Assembly (NCBI GenBank): GCA_028583405.1
Contig: CM053256.1
Coordinates: forward strand, 23,533,325 to 23,597,324
From: Pogonophryne albipinna
Taxonomy: Eukaryota > Chordata > Actinopteri > Perciformes > Artedidraconidae
DNA: 64,000 bases
Direction of reading: 5' to 3'
Numbering within the stretch: the stretch's first letter is position 1; each line of letters begins with the position of its first letter. Below are positions 53,901 through 64,000 of this stretch, in pieces. The notes under the pieces are model-generated. The model was not told the origin of the DNA. It saw only the letters and a list, made by a program, of their open reading frames with translations, and did not search any database. Both the position numbers and the translations under genes were made by a program.

Positions 53901-56900
53901 AGCAGCTGCTTTAAGTGTTTTTCCTTCTGAGTGTCAGCTTTGCGGACTACATCAGTTCTAGTGTGGTAGGACTACAGTGCAGATGTGTAATAGTAACCGT
54001 GTTCACTGTGTCCTCTCTGTGTTCTCACAGAACCAACACCCTGTTGGAGAAGGTGGCTGCAGCGGTGGAGCAGTCGGCCTTCTACAGTGCCTTGTGGGGC
54101 AGCATCCTGACCAGCCCCGCGGTGCGCCTCCCTGGGGTGTCCTTCGTTCTGCTGCACCTCAACCGCAAGCTCTCCATGGAGGACCAGCTCTACGTCATCG
54201 GCAGTGACATCGAGCTCATGGTACATGACACTACAGAGCAAAACAAACATCCCCTGACAAAAATAACTAATGACAGAATTGCATGCACGATTTGGAAAAT
54301 ATTACCGTTGTGGTTATTTTGACTGATATTGCAGTTTCATTTATTTTTTAACATATTCTGTACCAAACAAGTATATTTTCAAGAGGTTTGTGGAATACTT
54401 TTTGTAGCCGCGACTTTTCTGAGGCACAACAATTCTTCATTCAGAATGATATGTTCACGTGTTTTGCCTTTACTCAATATTCAATACTGCAATAGTGATA
54501 TTGCATTACTCCAAATTTCAATTAATTGCAGCCCTAGAATTGCATCCTCCTAGCTGAAAATAAGGTTTGAACACCTAACAAGTCAACTGATGGCTCTGAA
54601 GTACAAAATGAACACAACCTGCTCCTCCAAAATGTAAGATGAGCAAAGTGTCCAATGCTACTTTCTAATAGAAGAAAAAAAATAGAAAAAGAGAGGGATT
54701 AACACACAGAGTACCACAGAGCAGAGTCCGGCACGGGTCTGATTTTCAAGACCCGCTCCCGCCCCGCACCCGCGACGTGCAATACCGAACCCGCCCCGCT
54801 ACCCGCACATATTGCCAATTAGTTCCGCAACCCGACCCGTCTGCACAAGATCCGCAACCCGACCCGAACCCGCATATATATATGAGCAGTGAAAACGTGC
54901 AATTATTAACACACGCAGTTGCGTATTTGTCTCAAAAAGCGTGGGATGTTGGTTATTGTCTCCATCTAGGATGACACCAAAAGCCTCCCAGACGTTGGAT
55001 TTCGCTCTTGAGGAAGTGTTATTGAAAATGCTGTATTCTCCGCTAGAGCTTCACCTCAGCCATTTCGAATGTGGCGCGCTCAGCAGCAGATTGATGTGCT
55101 GCAGAGGTTATGATTATGCGCGGTCCCATGGAGGAGAGGTCTGAGGAATCTTTAAACATTAAACAAAATTATTATCATTTTAATATATTTATTATGCAAC
55201 ACCCGCGACCCGACCCGCATCATCTTTGTTTTACCCAGAAAAAAGCTTTTGAAAAAATACCACCCGCGAATCACTTTTTTTGCGGGTCACTCGGCGGGTA
55301 CCCGACCCGATGCAGGACTCTGCCACAGAGCCAGAGACACTGGTAACTGCCTAATAAATGTCAGTTATTGAAAAATATGTTTTATAACCATTGGCTTGAG
55401 AAATGTATTTTGCTTATCAGTTCATCAGATGAAATGTTTAAATAGCAATCACATAAAAATGAAAAAATCATGATTACCTAAAATGAGTAGTATTATCCTA
55501 AAGCCAGTTTAATAAGCTAGAAGGAATGTGTACACGTGTTCAGATTGATTGCAATTGCATGTTTTACTAGAATCACTGCGATGGTTCAAATAGTGCAATT
55601 ATATATAATGCTCCTATTGTTAAATGTATTGAAAGAAGCAGGTTGAATAATGTTGTGTTCTCACCAGGTGGAGGCGGTCAGTACTTCAGTCCAGGACTCC
55701 AGTGTGTTGGTGCAGAGGAGCACCCTGGACCTCATCCTCTTCTGCTTCCCCTTCCACATGAGCCAGGTGAGGAAGCTGTGAGGCTGAGCTCTGTGTGTTA
55801 ACACCGGGATGGTACAGATCTGTGTGTCTGTACTACAGGTACAATCTGGTCTAGACTCTAGGTTGTATTTATCAGGATGTTCATAATAAAGCTTATTTAG
55901 TGGGAATGCTGACACAGCATTCCCACTATCTGTTATGCTACGCAGGAAATTCTTTATTATTCCGCCGGGTTATTTTGCGCCTCTTCTTCTCCCACATTGA
56001 ACATCACAGAAACTCCGTTCAAACATCAAAACGTTCAGCTCGGTCGGGAATCGATGGCTATTACTTTTATCATTCATAACTTTCATAATTCCAGAGATAC
56101 ATCCCATAATACATCACATTTTTAACATGGAAGTCAATGGAGAAACTCTTCAGACTTCAAAAATCTTCATGCAACTTCAACTGCTAACTGCTCCTTCTTC
56201 AACTGCTAACTGCTCCTTCATACTTTCACTCAGAAACCTCATTCCAACTTTAAAATGTTACACATCTTTTAAATCTGATTCTTACTTTTAGAGATATTAA
56301 ACGTTGTTCAGACCTTGGTAAAGAGGCCTTCTTCGGATTTTAGAGTGCGTGATGTCACAGCTAGAGTGGAGGACAGATTTAATTTTGCCTTCATATTTTC
56401 TTTTAAACCTGCCATAATTCCCAAACCCTACATTCCTGAGACATAATTTTTCATGACAAACGTAGGAAAACATCTCGTAGCTTGAGAGATAAAAAAAATT
56501 AAGCAAAAAAATTAAACAAAATGCCTCTTGAGGGCATGAAGTGACAAAAACTTTCAACATGTCTCCATTAAACCCCATTGTAAATTCAGCCTCACCTTTC
56601 CCCACCACAGCAGCCGCACACCTTTAGTTAATCTGCCAAAAAGGCCACATTATTAACCCGAAAGTACACAAAAAGTACACTTCAGATGCTCAAGTTCCTT
56701 GACATGCTTCACGCTTTGAAATTTCACCGATATCTGTTACGGTTCTTCAACAAAACGTTCACATGTAAGAGGTTTATCTCTCATTCAGAACAATGAAAAT
56801 GCTCATGGAACACGATGATGTCATAACTCCAATTGACATAATTAGAGTAGCAGACTAATGACGTGGTCACTGGAGTTTCACAGACTGTCTCAGCCTATTC

Positions 56901-59464
56901 TTTTCCGTCTGATGGAGACTTCATACTGACTTCAACATATTCCACATATTTTAGACATTATTGGTGACGTATGCTTTTAGTTCTAAAGTTTTCAGTTCAA
57001 ATATTCTGCTGCTTTTTCATGCATTTAGACTTTTATTTTCTTGTTCTTATTTCACATTAAAGTCCCCTCTATTCATTAACCCTTTAAAGCAGTGGTTCTC
57101 AACTGGTCAGGCCTCGGGACCCACTTTTTCCTTAGTCAATAGATCGCGACCCGAAATTTTGAACCACTCAAATCCATTCCACAAAAAATCCTGCAGTAAT
57201 ATATACGCTTTGCAGCATACAATATTAATTAAAGTGAAGTACAGTGCATATATATCCCTTGTATCCCTTCACAGAACAAAATAATTCTTTTAAATAAGGT
57301 TTAATGAGATGATGGAATCAAAGCTGAACTGTATAACAGTACAGCACACGTGCTGAAAACCTAACCCCAGAGATTTTTTTAAATACTAACATATAAACTA
57401 CGCATTCTGGTACACTCTGAGAAGAAAATAAATAGATGTATTACGACATATTAATAATATTTTATGCCATTGTTTGTTTTTCACTTTGTTCTGACAGCTA
57501 AACTTGCTGCTCCACACAGAGAGAAGAGCAAAGAGGAGATAGTCTGTGTGAAATAGTTTAAATTGTGGGTAAGGGTAGATAGCCCCCATTGTTCTGTGAC
57601 CTGTCAATCATCAAACCGGGGGTCATATTTCATTATGTGTTCATTTCTATCTGAAGTTGAACCGATGGATGTATAAAGAATAATTCTACCGCAAAGTTAT
57701 TCTCCGTGGGGACTTCCGGCTACAATCTTGATTCCGATTGGCCAGAAGACTCGAAAAAACATCAGCAAAGATGTTTTATTGAGAAGATGATCACTACGTG
57801 ACAGAAGTTTTCAAAACCGTTTATGGTCTCCGGCACTTTCAGTCCAACGCCTACTGCATGCACAGCGTTAGAAAATCGGGCCTTCAAAATAAAAGTTTGA
57901 CTTTTCCCCCCCCCAAAAAAAAAAAAAGGATTTTTTTTTTCAATTTTCTTTGTTTTCACTCACATCTGTGACTCACTCGAATCAGGTGGGTCGCGACCCA
58001 CCAATTGAGAACCACTGCTTTAAAGTACTCAGCCACACCACTTATATACCAGGTGCGACTGTTGCTATGTGAGTTAATCTTTCAAATACAAGGTTGCTTG
58101 TTTGATTCAAGCTCTTGTAGTCAATATGTCAAGGTATTTATCCCTAACATTTTATCAGCTAACTAATGACACACACTCAGAGGATCTTTCTAAACGTTTT
58201 AAGTATTGCACATCTTTAAACATGACTCTTATAAATCACTTTTAAAACCAGCGATGCACTACAGTGTCAGCTTTTCTAAAATAGAAACTTCAATGTTCAC
58301 ATCTTTCTAAATGATTCTACTTTTCAATGACCTACAAATAATCCTAATAATAATCGCATTTTCCATCTTCCAACTGTTCATACTTTTTGGTCAACCAACA
58401 AACCTGTTACAAATCTGTTGCTCAACAAATTTAAGCCTTTGCCACATTTATTTGAATTATTTATATAATTCCTACATAATGGGGAAGCTTGGATCACCAT
58501 GAAAACCTTTGATCTCTGGACACATCGTTAGCTCAAATATAAACACCTGTGTCATGGAACACGATGATGTCTTAACTCCAACTGACATGCTCAGAGCAGC
58601 AGACTTCAGATAATGGTTAATGGTCCTGCCCTCAACAGCTCTACGTCAATTATGGGGTGTCATCATATGCCGTTTCCATGGAAACGCATCCCTCGCCATA
58701 AAACACGATGTTGTCGTAACGCCTATGAAAAGGGTCAAAACAGCACCACACTTCAGATAATGATTAACCGTCCAGCCCTCAACAGCTCTTCGTCAATTAT
58801 GGGGTTTCATCATATGCCGTTTCCATGGAAACGCATCCCTCGCAATAAAAGACGATGTCGCTATACTGTAACTCCTATGAAAATGTTCAAAAAGTGCTCA
58901 AACTACGGGACAGTTTTGAGATTTCTTCAAATGCCGTTGCCATGGCAACACAATGCTTGCCATGAAACACAGTTTTCTCATAACTTCAGTGAAAATGCTC
59001 CAAATGGCCCTAAACTTCACAGGTTTGGTAACGATGCAGCCATCAACGCATCTAAGCGTATTATGGGATGTCATCAAATGCCGTTGGCATGGCGACAGAT
59101 CATTCGCCATCAAGTTAGTTCAGAAGTTTGCAGTTCAAATATTCTGCTGCTTTTCCAAGCCTTTTTACTTTCTTTTCTTCTCTCATCACACATTCAAGCC
59201 CCCAGTGTTCATGTATAATTTCAATCTAAATTATTCACTTTCTTCGTTCTTACACATTACATTTCAGCATAGCAGTTTAGCGGCAGTTTTCAGCATAAAG
59301 CATTCCCACTAGCAATTTCTTCAGGAATTGCATTCTCTAGTATGTTCTGCTCTATTGTGTTCAGGCGACTCGCCCTGACATGATCCGGATCCTGTCTGCA
59401 GCTTTGCATGTGGTTTTAAGAAGAGACATGTCCCTCAACCGCAGACTCTACGCCTGGCTGTTGG
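50797..59464 (+). CDS. dop1a: dop1a (Dopey family, DOP1 leucine zipper-like protein A), 5' part
   Basis: DOP1 proteins work with MON2 at the trans-Golgi/endosome in retrograde membrane traffic; human DOP1A is about 2,465 residues. Six coding exons are present: 50797-50934, 51699-51880, 51960-52130, 54031-54220, 55668-55766 and 59365-59464. They join in frame for 293 codons plus one base, all within the conserved N-terminal Dopey domain. Diagnostic blocks are [135 protein letters not shown] and [16 protein letters not shown]. The sequence is closer to DOP1A than DOP1B as I recall them. All splice sites are canonical. The remaining roughly 2,100 codons lie beyond 64000. Intron 7 exceeds 4.5 kb and contains an antisense TRIM copy. 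Confidence 0.95.
51699..51880 (+). CDS. dop1a: dop1a coding exon 2
   Basis: Acceptor TATCCTAG|GTTTTG, donor CTCTACAG|GTATGA. Residues 47-107, including [20 protein letters not shown] and [10 protein letters not shown]. Confidence 0.95.
51960..52130 (+). CDS. dop1a: dop1a coding exon 3
   Basis: Acceptor TCTCGCTGCAG|CTCGG, donor TACGACAG|GTGAGG. It encodes [20 protein letters not shown], then [20 protein letters not shown] and LEEGSEYYD. The preceding intron is only 79 bp. Confidence 0.95.
52131..54030 (+). other. dop1a: dop1a intron 4
   Basis: No element recognised; AT-rich with no long frame. Confidence 0.6.
54031..54220 (+). CDS. dop1a: dop1a coding exon 4
   Basis: Acceptor GTTCTCACAG|AACCAAC, donor GAGCTCATG|GTACAT. 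It encodes [20 protein letters not shown], then [20 protein letters not shown] and [20 protein letters not shown]. Confidence 0.95.
54722..55322. mobile_element. hAT-type MITE, TSD CCACAGAG
   Basis: The ends are CAGAGTCCGGCACGGGT and CGATGCAGGACTCTG. CCACAGAG is duplicated exactly (54714-54721, 55323-55330). Subterminal repeats of ACCCGACCCG and CCGCAACCCG fill both ends. Confidence 0.9.
55668..55766 (+). CDS. dop1a: dop1a coding exon 5
   Basis: Acceptor GTTCTCACCAG|GTGGAG, donor AGCCAG|GTGAGG. It encodes [20 protein letters not shown] followed by [13 protein letters not shown] in phase 0. Confidence 0.95.
57090..58017. mobile_element. hAT-type MITE, TSD CTTTAAAG
   Basis: The ends are CAGTGGTTCTCAACTGGT and ACCAATTGAGAACCACTG. 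CTTTAAAG is exact on both sides (57082-57089, 58018-58025). Subterminal GGGTCGCGACCCAC and GATCGCGACCCG. Confidence 0.9.
58560..59110. repeat. four tandem units with RFX/X-box-like palindromes
   Basis: Units of about 130-150 bp share TCAATTATGGGGT, CATCATATGCCGTT and the following ATGG. Palindromes are CGTTTCCATGGAAACG (58671-58686 and 58818-58833) and GTTGCCATGGCAAC (58936-58949). The fourth unit has a decayed form near 59083. Confidence 0.8.
59365..59464 (+). CDS. dop1a: dop1a coding exon 6 (last in window)
   Basis: Acceptor ATTGTGTTCAG|GCGACT. It encodes [20 protein letters not shown] followed by [13 protein letters not shown]. The donor is TTGG|GTACGA, and ten bases further on begins a (CA)n tract of about 160 bp. 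The exon's acceptor lies about 23 bp beyond the 3' terminus of a Helitron-like element. Confidence 0.95.
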
Positions 59465-59471
59465 GTACGAA

Positions 59472-60998
<1,527 letters not shown>

Positions 60999-61860
60999 TC
61001 ATGTGATTGGTTGTTGGTCGAGTTTCAGCCCCCCTCGCCGGCAAGCGACAACGCACGCCGTCGTGTGTAGGGGCCGTAACAGAGCCCCTAGGTGCAGCTG
61101 TGGATCCTCCAGCTGGAGGCGCTGCTGCACTCTTTTCACTGTTTCCTGTTGGTTCAGCAGGAATAAGACGTCTCCAGCTCTCAGCTCTTCCTCTGTGGCT
61201 TTGATTGTTTCTGTAAGAGCTTCTATGTCTCTGCTCAGGTCCGAAATCTTCCCGTCCATCATTGACATCTTCTGTACCTTTTCAATCTTCAGAGCACCCA
61301 GCCTAGCCTTTTCCTCCTCTTGTAGAAACGTGTGAAGCTTCTTAAACTGCTCCTTAATTCGCCCCTCTGTTTGTTGCTCCTGGACATTAATATCTTCTGC
61401 TGTTTGCCCAAAGTTTCCTTGAATTTGTTCAAAGAGCTTCAGTTTCTCCTGTAAGGGCTTCAGGGATTTCTGGAGCTCCTTTTTGAGGGCTTCGGCTGCT
61501 TCATTGACCGGTGTGAATCTGTGGTTGCTGTGTGTTTTTGAATCTCTGCAGATGACACACACTGGTTCCTGATGCTGCGGACAGAAGAGTTTCAGTTTCT
61601 CAGAGTGCAGACTGCAGTGAGCTGAGGTTATTTTCTGCAATTCGAAGGTCTCACACAGATTCTGTAATGCCAGGTTACATGGTGGATCACATGTCGGGGA
61701 TATTTTATTACAGCACGGACACATGCTAATTTGTTGCCCCCCCCCAACATTGCAGCAGACAGACTTTACAGAAGCTGTGGCTACATGACAACACAACAGG
61801 CTGTTTAAAGATGTCATTGCAGACAGGACAGATGAGTTCCTCGTCAGATTGAAAAAACAT
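60999..61860 (-). pseudogene. TRIM-family (TRIM35/NF7-like) gene copy, frameshifted RING, no B30.2
   Basis: TRIM proteins are RING-type E3 ubiquitin ligases, often in antiviral or nuclear roles. From an ATG at 61858-61860 the frame reads a C3HC4 RING start ([25 protein letters not shown]). It then hits a run of nine C (+ strand 61737-61745) and stops; the second half of the RING (MCPCCNK) continues one base out of register. Downstream are a B-box 2 (HCSLHSEKLKLFCPQHQEPV, CVICRDSKTHSNH) and a long coiled coil rich in K, E, L and Q (about 61500-61100). The frame ends at 60999 shortly after LEDPQLHLGALL, where fish relatives normally enter the linker to a B30.2/SPRY domain; none is seen downstream. 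The copy lies antisense in dop1a intron 7. It may be a dead duplicate, or functional if the homopolymer count is an assembly error. Confidence 0.75.
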
Positions 61861-61959
61861 CTGTCTTCGAGTGAATTACAAAACAGACAGTGGGTCAGTT
61901 GTACTTCCTTATGAAGTCCTTTTTATAATGTGAAATCAGCAGCAGTTTGGGGAAGTACT

Positions 61960-62060
61960 CGTATAAAGGAGAGGTGGGCTCCGGGGGTCAGGTTGTTAGC
62001 GCACGAGATGCGTATGTGTCCCGATGTAAGAACAGGGAATCAGACTTTGCCAGTGATGTT
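61960..62060 (+). repeat. possible tRNA-derived SINE head
   Basis: GGTCAGGTTGTTAGCGCACG and GGGAATCAGACTTTGCCAG resemble decayed A-box and B-box regions of a tRNA-related SINE. No body or tail was confirmed. Confidence 0.25.
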
Positions 62061-62929
62061 GATTTGTTTAGGGTGTGGTCTGTAACAATAAAGCAAACCA
62101 TGGAAAAATTATTAATAGCACAAACAATACAGTTAACCCTACTAGAGGGGCACCGATGCACATGACACAAATCAGGATCGGCCAATCATTTGTTCACACT
62201 GTCTTTTCATATCCAGGGCTGAGAAAGAACATTATTATTAATAGCATAATGGTACGTTGTGCGACATATAAAAGATAATATAAAACTGTAATAATGAGCC
62301 TTTGAAATATAATTAACATTTTACATGACGCATGTGAGTCACAGCGCAATGCACGGACAAAGCGGTTCGCCCGTCAGCGGCATGAACAGCAGAAGCTAGG
62401 TAAGGATTCTTACTGTGTGTCAGATCAGGCGGCGAGGACACATTTTTCACACAGTATATCATAACTTACATCTTCACACACAACTTGGGGATGTGTAACT
62501 AAATTGTAACGCCAACAAAATAACCAAACAAATAATAATAAATAAAGAAACAAGTAACATTATATATCATCCAGTAGTTTTAAATTTAAATACATACATA
62601 TAACAAACCCATCAATAAAACACAGCAAACAGAACAATATCTGGCAAAGATATTGGTGGAAAGCTACAAAATAATCTTCTTCTGTTTGTGGTTTATAAAT
62701 ATGAATACACTCACCTGTATGCCTTTACACACAGCCGTAAACAAAGGCAAAAGAAACAGGAGGAGAAAAAACAAGTCCTCTTTAAATATCTCAAAAACTA
62801 AAGTAAACCATTGACCACCCAGAGAAGGCGGAGCATATTTCCACCAGACTAAAGAAAACGTCATTATTGTGAAATGAGGAACACGGATTGCAAGGTGGGT
62901 ATTTTACTTTTCTGATTTCCACATTCTCT

Positions 62930-63170
62930 CATACCACCACATACACAAGATGCAGGCTACAGTTATCCTGACTGCTCTGTCTGAGCCCAACCCCTGCCCC
63001 CCCCCCCCCTGAAGCCCACACAGGTGCCCGAAAATAAACATTATCAACAGATACTCTCTCATTTAAATCTATGTAGCTCTCTACACAATTAAAAATTATC
63101 CTGCGGCCCAAAATTAAATCCACCAGGGGCCTGATTTGGCCCCCGGGCCTTGAGTTTGACATATGTGATT
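62930..63170 (-). mobile_element. hAT-type (Zaphod/Tip100-like) terminal fragment
   Basis: On the minus strand it begins TGTCAAACTCAAGGCCCGGG and continues GGCCAAATCAGGCCC, a terminal sequence common to dispersed vertebrate hAT elements. The other end was not found. Confidence 0.5.
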
Positions 63171-63682
63171 TACATGGACAGCTGTGGGAACCCTGGTGTA
63201 CAAACCTTTACACACCCATTGCTCTGTTTTGTGATTTGCTCCGGCACTACGTTTTGAATGCTGTGTTCCAGTTGTATTTTTCTTTTGTGAAACACACGTT
63301 AGGCTCATATCTGCTGTAGTCTCACTTTATTTTCTCTTGTTTGCAACTCGCTGCGGATGAACTTGCTGGTAAGTGTCTGCATGCCTAAGGATGGAAGCTG
63401 AACGCATCAAGCTTATGTTATTTTTAACAGCAACTTTCAATGATAGCAACCTTAGACTCTCTAAAAAAAGTCAACGTAGCCTCCAAGTCTAAAAAGAAGT
63501 GAATGTGACTTAAAGCTGCATTATTTCAAATGACCAGAAGGGAAGTATCCACTGACTGTAAGAAGAATACATCTGATTGTATAGAAGTCTCTCACCTCAC
63601 TTAACATTTTCCTCATGAGTTTATAGTCTGAATTGCTAGTTTTTAATCTTCTCCAATTTAGCACGATGGTTATTTTGTAAAC

Positions 63683-64000
63683 TATGGTTCCATGTATCAG
63701 ACCTTGTAGAGAAGTAGCAAAGAATATCCCTCCAAAGCTTAACCGTCTCCTCAATAAAAGTCCCTTCTGGCTCCAAAAACCCAAGACGGCAAAGGCCAAA
63801 AACTATTGGCTCCAAAACGGTAGTCCACAAACCACTTCTTCACGCAATGATTTAGATTTGTCAAACGAAAGATACATTCTGGCCCGTCAGAGGGTTTTCC
63901 CCCCAATAGAGATACAATATTATGTTAGATTGACAAGCCCAATATGGCAATCCAGTATATGTACTTTATTACACCCTGACAACCGTTTGTTTGATGATGT
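63683..64000 (+). other. unassigned open frame running off the window
   Basis: From an ATG at about 63683 the plus frame stays open to the end, reading ...ERYILARQRVFPPIEIQYYV, then RLTSPIWQSSICTLLHPDNR. The opposite strand is also partly open. It matches nothing I recognise and not the next DOP1A exon. It could be a transposon fragment or chance. Confidence 0.2.

Larger units (their letters stand above)
55905..59341. mobile_element. Helitron-like element filling dop1a intron 6
   Basis: The left part opens with a TGGGAATGCTgacacAGCATTCCCA stem-loop. The right end, after a second AGCATTCCCACTA, has the hairpin GCAATTTCTTCAGGAATTGC followed by ATTCTCTAGT. A hairpin a few bases before CTAG|T is the classical Helitron 3' terminus. 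No Rep/helicase frame is present. It contains a nested hAT (57090-58017) and four tandem units (58560-59110). The left boundary is uncertain. Confidence 0.5.

Noticed and set aside
53972..54250. Minus-strand 92-codon ORF
   Set aside because: It is the antisense shadow of a dop1a exon, which is supported by homology and splice sites.
61737..61817. Alternative start [16 protein letters not shown] for the TRIM protein
   Set aside because: This frame is a shadow; the RING residues CPVC and CSHSFCKVC lie in the other frame that starts at 61860.

Overview
This is a window of vertebrate nuclear DNA, almost certainly from a percomorph-type teleost fish. The evidence is multi-exon genes with GT-AG introns, fish-type LINEs (L2, RTE/Rex3-like), many hAT and TTAA-flanked miniature elements, (CA)n and (ATT)n microsatellites, and no prokaryotic features. 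The species cannot be fixed from the sequence.

Two conserved genes form a divergent pair, in the same order as human chromosome 6q14 (UBE3D / DOP1A). On the minus strand, 9190-37007 holds ube3d, the HECT-like E3 ubiquitin ligase E3D. Nine coding exons join in one frame for 389 codons; the very last codons are uncertain. On the plus strand, from about 48.5 kb to beyond the window end, lies the 5' part of dop1a (Dopey family, Golgi/endosome trafficking). It has a probable non-coding first exon and six coding exons giving 293 codons. The distance between the two start codons is about 13.8 kb and is filled by three things: an unrecognised minus-strand 205-residue ORF (39400-40017) that looks like a terminal exon, a young LTR retroelement (40107-44232), and an L2 LINE (about 45.6-48.06 kb) split by a DNA transposon.

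The LTR element is the most unusual object. It has 381-bp LTRs that differ at two positions, a TGCTG target duplication and a purine-rich tract before the 3' LTR. It has no pol genes. Its interior is made almost entirely of four or more different tandem-repeat arrays (72-bp, 12-bp, 60-bp and 45-bp units), all open in several frames.

Introns and flanks are dense in nested DNA transposons. Five hAT-type elements have exact 8-bp target duplications: 11877-14825, 13076-14466 nested in it, 26135-27636, 54722-55322 and 57090-58017. A THAP-domain-bearing element (about 15.26-19.43 kb) is itself split by a hAT. Several TTAA-flanked MITEs occur; one ends 26 bp from the ube3d exon 2 splice acceptor. 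A Helitron-like element in dop1a intron 6 carries repeated palindromes that match RFX X-boxes. Dop1a intron 7 also holds an antisense TRIM-family gene copy that lacks B30.2 and is frameshifted in a 9-bp homopolymer.

All exon boundaries were read by eye from splice consensus, phase and remembered orthologue sequence. No alignment or database search was run.
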